From: Hyalella azteca
Lineage: Eukaryota; Arthropoda; Malacostraca; Amphipoda; Hyalellidae
NCBI RefSeq assembly: GCF_000764305.2
Contig: NW_025944763.1
Location: 186,001 to 250,000, forward strand
Direction: 5' to 3'
Length of the DNA: 64,000 nt
Of the stretch, positions 58,786-64,000 are shown piece after piece (position 1 is the stretch's first letter; each line of letters begins with the position of its first letter). Under the pieces are notes generated by a model that was not told the origin of the DNA, searched no databases, and saw only the letters and a list, made by a program, of their open reading frames with translations. The translations under genes were made by a program, and so were the position numbers.

Positions 58786-61700
58786 ATGATATGATAGTCG
58801 TATTTTGATTGAAAAAATCACTTTGATATGAATTTGTAAAATAAGTCATGAAATATTTCCTGCAGTTGATGAATATGCGCAGTTGATGAATATGAATATG
58901 TATGAATATTGCACTAATCAATTCACTTGCTTATTAAGACTACGCATCGCGTGGTCTAAGGTACGAGTATATTAACTTATTTACTTTGCGTGCATGACCC
59001 ATTTTCCCAAGTAAACATCACAGTTTTGGTTTTTTAAACCTTTAAATAGTCTGACTGAATATTATTCTATTAATGGAGAAAAACAGGATCTGCGGAACGA
59101 ATATAAATATTTAAATTTGCAAAGGAAACTATATGAACTGTAAGTTCATGCTTAATTTACTTGCATGAACTGTAAGTTATTTGACAATTTCGTTAGAATT
59201 TATATTAGGAAACGCTTGTAATGCTCGTTCTTTGTATTTTTTCCTCGATCAGGGTTTCAAAAACTGATGTACAAAGTATCTGTAATAATTATCTTCCGAC
59301 ACATTTAATTTTTTGAGTAAATGCTTGCATAATAAATTTTTGACTACAATGAATATTTGTGTTCAGATTATTTATGAAGTGGCGTCCAATATGCACATTT
59401 GTTATTATAAGCAAAGCAACATCTGTTGAATTAATTTTTCTAAAATATCGAACTATATGCAAACCCTCCAAATTACTTCAAATTTACCTTTTCTTTCTTT
59501 AGGTAGTTCGGTTACCTTGAACCCAAGTTCAGCGTTCTCCGTCAATGTTTAGCTTAATATTTGAAGTAGCTCTTTTAATATTTCCCATTATTCTTACAAA
59601 TCTAATTTATAAATATTTCCTAATATTCTGTATAACTGATACTTGTATATTCTCAACGTTTCAGTATTATTACAATACGTTTATACTGATGGTGTAACTT
59701 CCATACTTTCCCATTTACTCTACAGTTCACTTTAGCGTCTGTATCGGTTAACTATATCAGAAGTCCTCTTCGCATTTGAATTTGCCTATAGCTGTATTGA
59801 ACCTCGCTGCTATATATGCTTATAGCATTGTTAAGACTTTTCAACATTATTTCCTATCATTATTCCGAAAAACTCTCATCGCTATGTTCAGCATGGCTTT
59901 GTTCTATACGTATAACACGATCTTTATCAAGTCTATTCTCATTGTTGCTCTTTGGACAATTTAAAAACGAGCTTTGGTAAGTCAGGTTGATGAAGCCTCT
60001 AACCCGTGATATTTATAGTAGTTTTCAATCGCTGCGGATATTTTAAATGCGGTATAAATTTTTTAGAGATTTGGAAATGTTTGGCTAATAATGCCAACGA
60101 TTTCCATTATGCCAACTTGTGTCAGTCTGGCGCATGTCAGTGCTTTTAAATGGAACAAATTTTCTCGAGCGCTACTAGCTCATGAGAATTAGTTATGAAG
60201 CTTAATCACTATCAGAAAACAGTCTAATAATTACATTTACAATGTACATAGCTATTTTCTATTATAGTAATTTGTATTAAATTCATCATAAACATTGAGC
60301 GATTTGGTATTAATCCTAAAAATGTACGCCAACAGCCCACCTCTAAAAAACAGGTTTTATGTAATATCATAATTACAGTCCTCTTACCATAATTAGGAAG
60401 GCGAACAAAGAAATCAAAGACAGTTTCAACTTAGTTTAACTAGTTTTATTAAACAAAAATAAGCTCAAGAAATCGAGTTCGTGTTTTCAGCTTCTGATTT
60501 CAATTGGAAACTTCAACAGCTGAAATACTATATCTTTATGAACTCATTTCATTCACATCATTACCGATGCTGAAGTACTTTTAATTTCATGGTCGAATGT
60601 ATGCTTCCAAGCCGCTGTATTTTGGGATCAATTGCAAGCAGGCATTTCCTCAAAAAGCGATGTCTGGTTGACGCACTCTCTGATTACTGTGCAATCATTT
60701 CTCGACTCGGAAAAAACAAGTTCTAATCAGCCTGTCTGCTTCTGCAGGCGCGGGTTACGGCCTTCGCAGCGTAAAATGTTCGGTAGATATAACCTCTTAT
60801 TTGCTAAATGTCACGGAAATACACGTCGAAAAGCTGACAGATAAATTGTTGGAATCGTTCCTCATAGAAACTGTACATTCCATGCATTCCGTCATTATTA
60901 GTAAAATTATATTACTTCGCTGAAAGAAAAAAGTAGGGGAAAAAATGAGTACTTATAAAATTATTTCACTGAAAATAGAATTAATTTATCAACATTGATT
61001 TCAAAGTGAAAATTATGCTTGACTTCTTATTGTTGTAATAGTTTGCTCGAGTTTTTTGGGGAAGTTATTTTTTAGGATCTCTGAAGCCATATTTCATGGA
61101 CGTCCTGACACTGTCGCTGGTCATTTAACGTTTTCGCTCACGATAAACTTTGTAAAGGGTTCAGGGTTCATTTATTTGCTTTGTGTACGGGTTCAGGTAA
61201 TAACGTTAGGGTTTTTAAAATAAATATAACAATAAATCACGTTTGAAGCACCAATAAATTAATTCTTGGCGTTCTCTCTAGCCAGTTCATAAGAAGGCGA
61301 TTGAATCAGTGTTTCTAGTCATAATTTCGCGAACCTTGAAGATTTTATTTCGAAACCTGTGAGCTGAACAAACTGTTTGTTGTAAATTGATTGAACTTTA
61401 GGAACGTACCTTGTAACAAAATCTAACGCGGTGGGTGAAGCCCAGGGACTTTTAGAGTCGAGACGGAAATATTTCTTATCTGGTGCTTGCAATCTAGCAT
61501 CGCTGGCTTGTCATAAGCCATGCGGTAAAACCTGGTTAAAACTGGCGTAAAGTGGGTCCTGGAAGACTTAATTCCATACTAGATATGCTCATGAAGAAGA
61601 TGGCATTCGTCATCGCACTTCGGATTGCATGCAAGTATGCTAAAAATTTAGGTGAGAAGCTACTGCGTTATTCTTCACTCGTAGTCAAAACAGCGGAAAC

Positions 61701-62970
61701 ATTTTTCCGGTTTTAGCCACAGACGCGCAAAAAGAAAATTACGGATTCGCCAATTCGTGCGATCATGTAATTCTGGAAAAAACTTCAAGGGGCGAGGTTT
61801 AGACTGCAATTGAAGCTAGACGAAGTACAGAGGCATCTGACAAGGAAAAATGATTTGGACACGAAGAGGTGGTAAGTATAGAGATCGATGCTTTGAAGAG
61901 TTATGACCAATAACTTGAATGAAGAAATATAAGGGTAATTTCATAGTGTAGAACTGTGCACATCATGTTCCGCTGCACCCATGCTTAAATAAAGGCGGTC
62001 AATCATCGACTAAATATTCGAAGACTAAAAAACTATTTCGCAAAGGGAAATGCGTTGCGTATGTAAAGTAGAGTCTTTCTGCGAAATCCGACATGAGACA
62101 AACCGTCGAATTCTGTGGTGCATAAATGCGTCTCGACGATAGTTTCTGCCCTTGAATTCTCCTACCTATTCAAAGATATTCAATGAACAAAATTTATTCC
62201 ACTATGCGGCTTATCAGGTTCACAATTTCACGAACACTTTCAAAGCTTTCATCCCCAAAACGAACGTTAATTCAAAGAACACAGTAAAATTTATGCTAAA
62301 TTCCAATGTAGGTCCACGAAATGACAATGTAAACAAATCATCCTTTTTAACAGTACATTTTTGGTGTCGCTAAAACAAGGTGACTCACATTGCAATATAC
62401 GTGTCATCTGAATGTCTATAGCGTTTTAATTATTTCTCTTAACAATACAGGCCTACATCAATTTGGCACATCCGGTGCATGGAGTGTAGTTCTTGTGGAA
62501 CATTAATGCCCGACAAGTACGAATCCTTGGCTGGTAGTTTGGTATTTTTTTTTATAATTCATTCAATCCGTACGGGTACAAAGAATGACAATACATGCTT
62601 TGGGAAAAATTCAATCGGAAGAAATGAGTTCGAACAAGTCGGAAGAATGTAAGTTAGGTTCAAATTGAACAGATATAATTGGAAGGAAAAGCAAATGGAT
62701 AATGCAATTGCTCGACTCTATAAGGTTTATTCATCAGAGGAATTTGTCATGTATAACAAAGCACCGAAGGCATCATGTTGGACACTGCTTTATAGTAAAA
62801 CTCTATTAGCAGCCAATGCCAGACGACACAAGAATCCAAAGCATAGCCACGCAACGACAAGCAACGCCATAACCGAAGCAGTCTCGAGGTGACATTAACG
62901 CCAGGTTTTTTAGTCTGCAGAAAAGAATTTATGGTGATGGAGTAGGCAAATAAAGAGTGCAGTGCCTTAC
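58786..62970. other. Non-coding stretch
   Basis: About 4 kb of AT-rich DNA. Small ORFs at 59776-59964, 60632-60844 and 62152-62373 have no motif; the 62665-62892 plus frame overlaps a minus frame that is discussed with the 62971 donor. No repeat array was seen. Confidence 0.45.
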
Positions 62971-63121
62971 CTGCTTGCTGCAGAGGCTCCATTGCGCCTA
63001 GAATCGCGAGGTGTTGATCCTTATTGGGGCTGTGGAGGGAGCGCCGCGCCCTATACCTTTTGTAGATGCCTTTTGGTCTCTTCGATGACACCTCGCGTGA
63101 CCTCTTCGTTTTTTTTTCCAA
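62971..63121 (-). CDS. Candidate exon ending at a strong splice donor
   Basis: On the minus strand the sequence ends AGCAAGCAG|GTAAGG, a near-ideal donor, with the last exon base at 62971. The frame is open from 63121, and an ATG at 62992 in reasonable context (GCGCAATGG) would give MEPLQQA before a phase-1 intron. Upstream in frame the peptide is strongly basic (about KRPKGIYKRYRARRSLHS). The 62955-63070 region is GC-richer than the flanks. On the plus strand the same junction reads tacctgcttgctgcag and could be an acceptor at 62983, so the strand is not certain. No family recognised. Confidence 0.35.
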
Positions 63122-64000
63122 TTTTTAAGCGCAAACGGCACTTTGATAGTAGTTTTTATTTCTTAAAAAATAAAAAGAAAACACTGTACGTCTTATACTC
63201 AATGTCTTAATAGTCTTTCTTGTAATGCAAGCTAATGCTTAAATAAATTTGAACATTTAAAAAAATTTTAAATTTGCATTAGCATATGGGAAAAATTTCC
63301 TCGTTGGTGGCTACCAAACTATAACTATCCCACAGTTGGTGCTTGCTTGCCCTTTAAAATTTTGCGCATTAAAGCAACGTGAATTACTAGTGAAAAGTAC
63401 GACGAAAAATAATTGTCATTAAGTACATTATAGGAATAGAGGCATAGCATACATGCAAGAAAATAGCTATATGTAAGTCCAATATGATTTATTTCATGAA
63501 TTTACTGCTGACGAACTTTAACTTATGCTTGAGTATAAATTTTTATAGTCCATATCATGTTACTGTGCGATACCAGCGTATTTTAAATAGACATTAGAAA
63601 AACTACTTACGAAATACTTACCAAGAAATTGTACATTTTGATCGTTAACCTAGAAAAATCTTGAATATGAAATACATGTTCCGATAAGACCTTTGGTTGA
63701 TTGAAAAAAAAATCGGGAGAATATGGAAACATCATATTGGTTAAATTAATGCAATATTTCACAAGAACTGCAATAAATGTGATAGATTCTTCAAAACACA
63801 GAAAAATTCCTCGACAAATTAAGTCTAAAACCTTTATATAATATGAGAGAACTGAATTCTTAACAAGATGAGCTACAATACGCACAAGAAGACTCAATTC
63901 AAATCTCTACACAAGTATGAACAGTCTTTTCAAATATTCATCTTTTTTGAGAAAATGACCCCCCGAGATTAACTAGAACATCTAACATCAGGATCACATT
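63122..64000. other. Non-coding stretch to window end
   Basis: AT-rich, with a 96-codon minus frame at 63607-63897 of Ile/Leu/Phe/Lys composition and no motif. Nothing supportable. Confidence 0.4.

Noticed and set aside
58597..58821. 74-codon hydrophobic minus ORF
   Set aside because: Product of the (taatataa)n low-complexity tract.
1..64000. tRNA, rRNA and known transposase or reverse-transcriptase genes
   Set aside because: I looked for B-box-like GGTTCGA motifs, and for DDE, reverse-transcriptase YxDD and zinc-knuckle motifs among the longer frames, and found none that fit; a tRNA scan and a profile search would settle this.

Overview
This is AT-rich eukaryotic DNA with long stretches free of open frames, splice-like junctions around small GC-richer islets, many minisatellites and short non-autonomous transposons. 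I read it as mostly intronic and intergenic DNA of an arthropod, probably an insect. The grounds are a CAG/CAT-coded Gln/His-rich tract, a fold-back element carrying the ggttaggt motif common in insect repeats, and a TCAGT-type initiator. The species is not identifiable by eye, and no bacterial, viral or rRNA/tRNA signature was seen.

Only one gene part is well supported. It is a minus-strand exon (9758 down to 8605, or possibly to a donor at 8995) encoding a transmembrane helix, a Gln/His-rich stretch and a basic cytoplasmic-type tail. It begins at a good splice acceptor, so it is a downstream exon of a long-intron gene for a single-pass membrane protein. Possible other minus-strand exons are a truncated one at 34..1, a 5' exon with a GTGAGT donor and TCAGT initiator at 51349..51009, a short terminal exon at 41776..41725, a 52050..51910 exon and a donor-bearing exon ending at 62971. 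Whether any belong to the same gene cannot be told from sequence alone. Other small ORFs look coding-like by composition but match no family I recognise.

Repeats make up most of the annotatable content. Tandem arrays lie at 5861-6353 (17/34 bp), 14009-14200 (30 bp), 15161-16108 (about 27 bp), 19362-19552 (34 bp), 23411-23625 (about 32 bp), 29461-29680 (about 80 bp), 36282-36373 (about 35 bp) and 38892-39173 (141 bp x2). Fold-back or TIR elements lie at 11644-11947, 45112-45231 and probably 54520-54854 (hAT-like). A short dispersed family is present three times (22849-23010, 25509-25660, 58057-58198), each copy with a conserved 16-bp palindrome and a variable GGAC/GGACAGAC tract. A diverged inverted pair sits at 42199-42275 and 43087-43164; the second copy lies in a coding relic interrupted by one in-frame stop.

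No convincing new multi-gene system is present. The most interesting items are the membrane-protein exon with its twin palindromes downstream, the three-copy dispersed family, the nested 17/34-bp minisatellite and the inverted coding relics.
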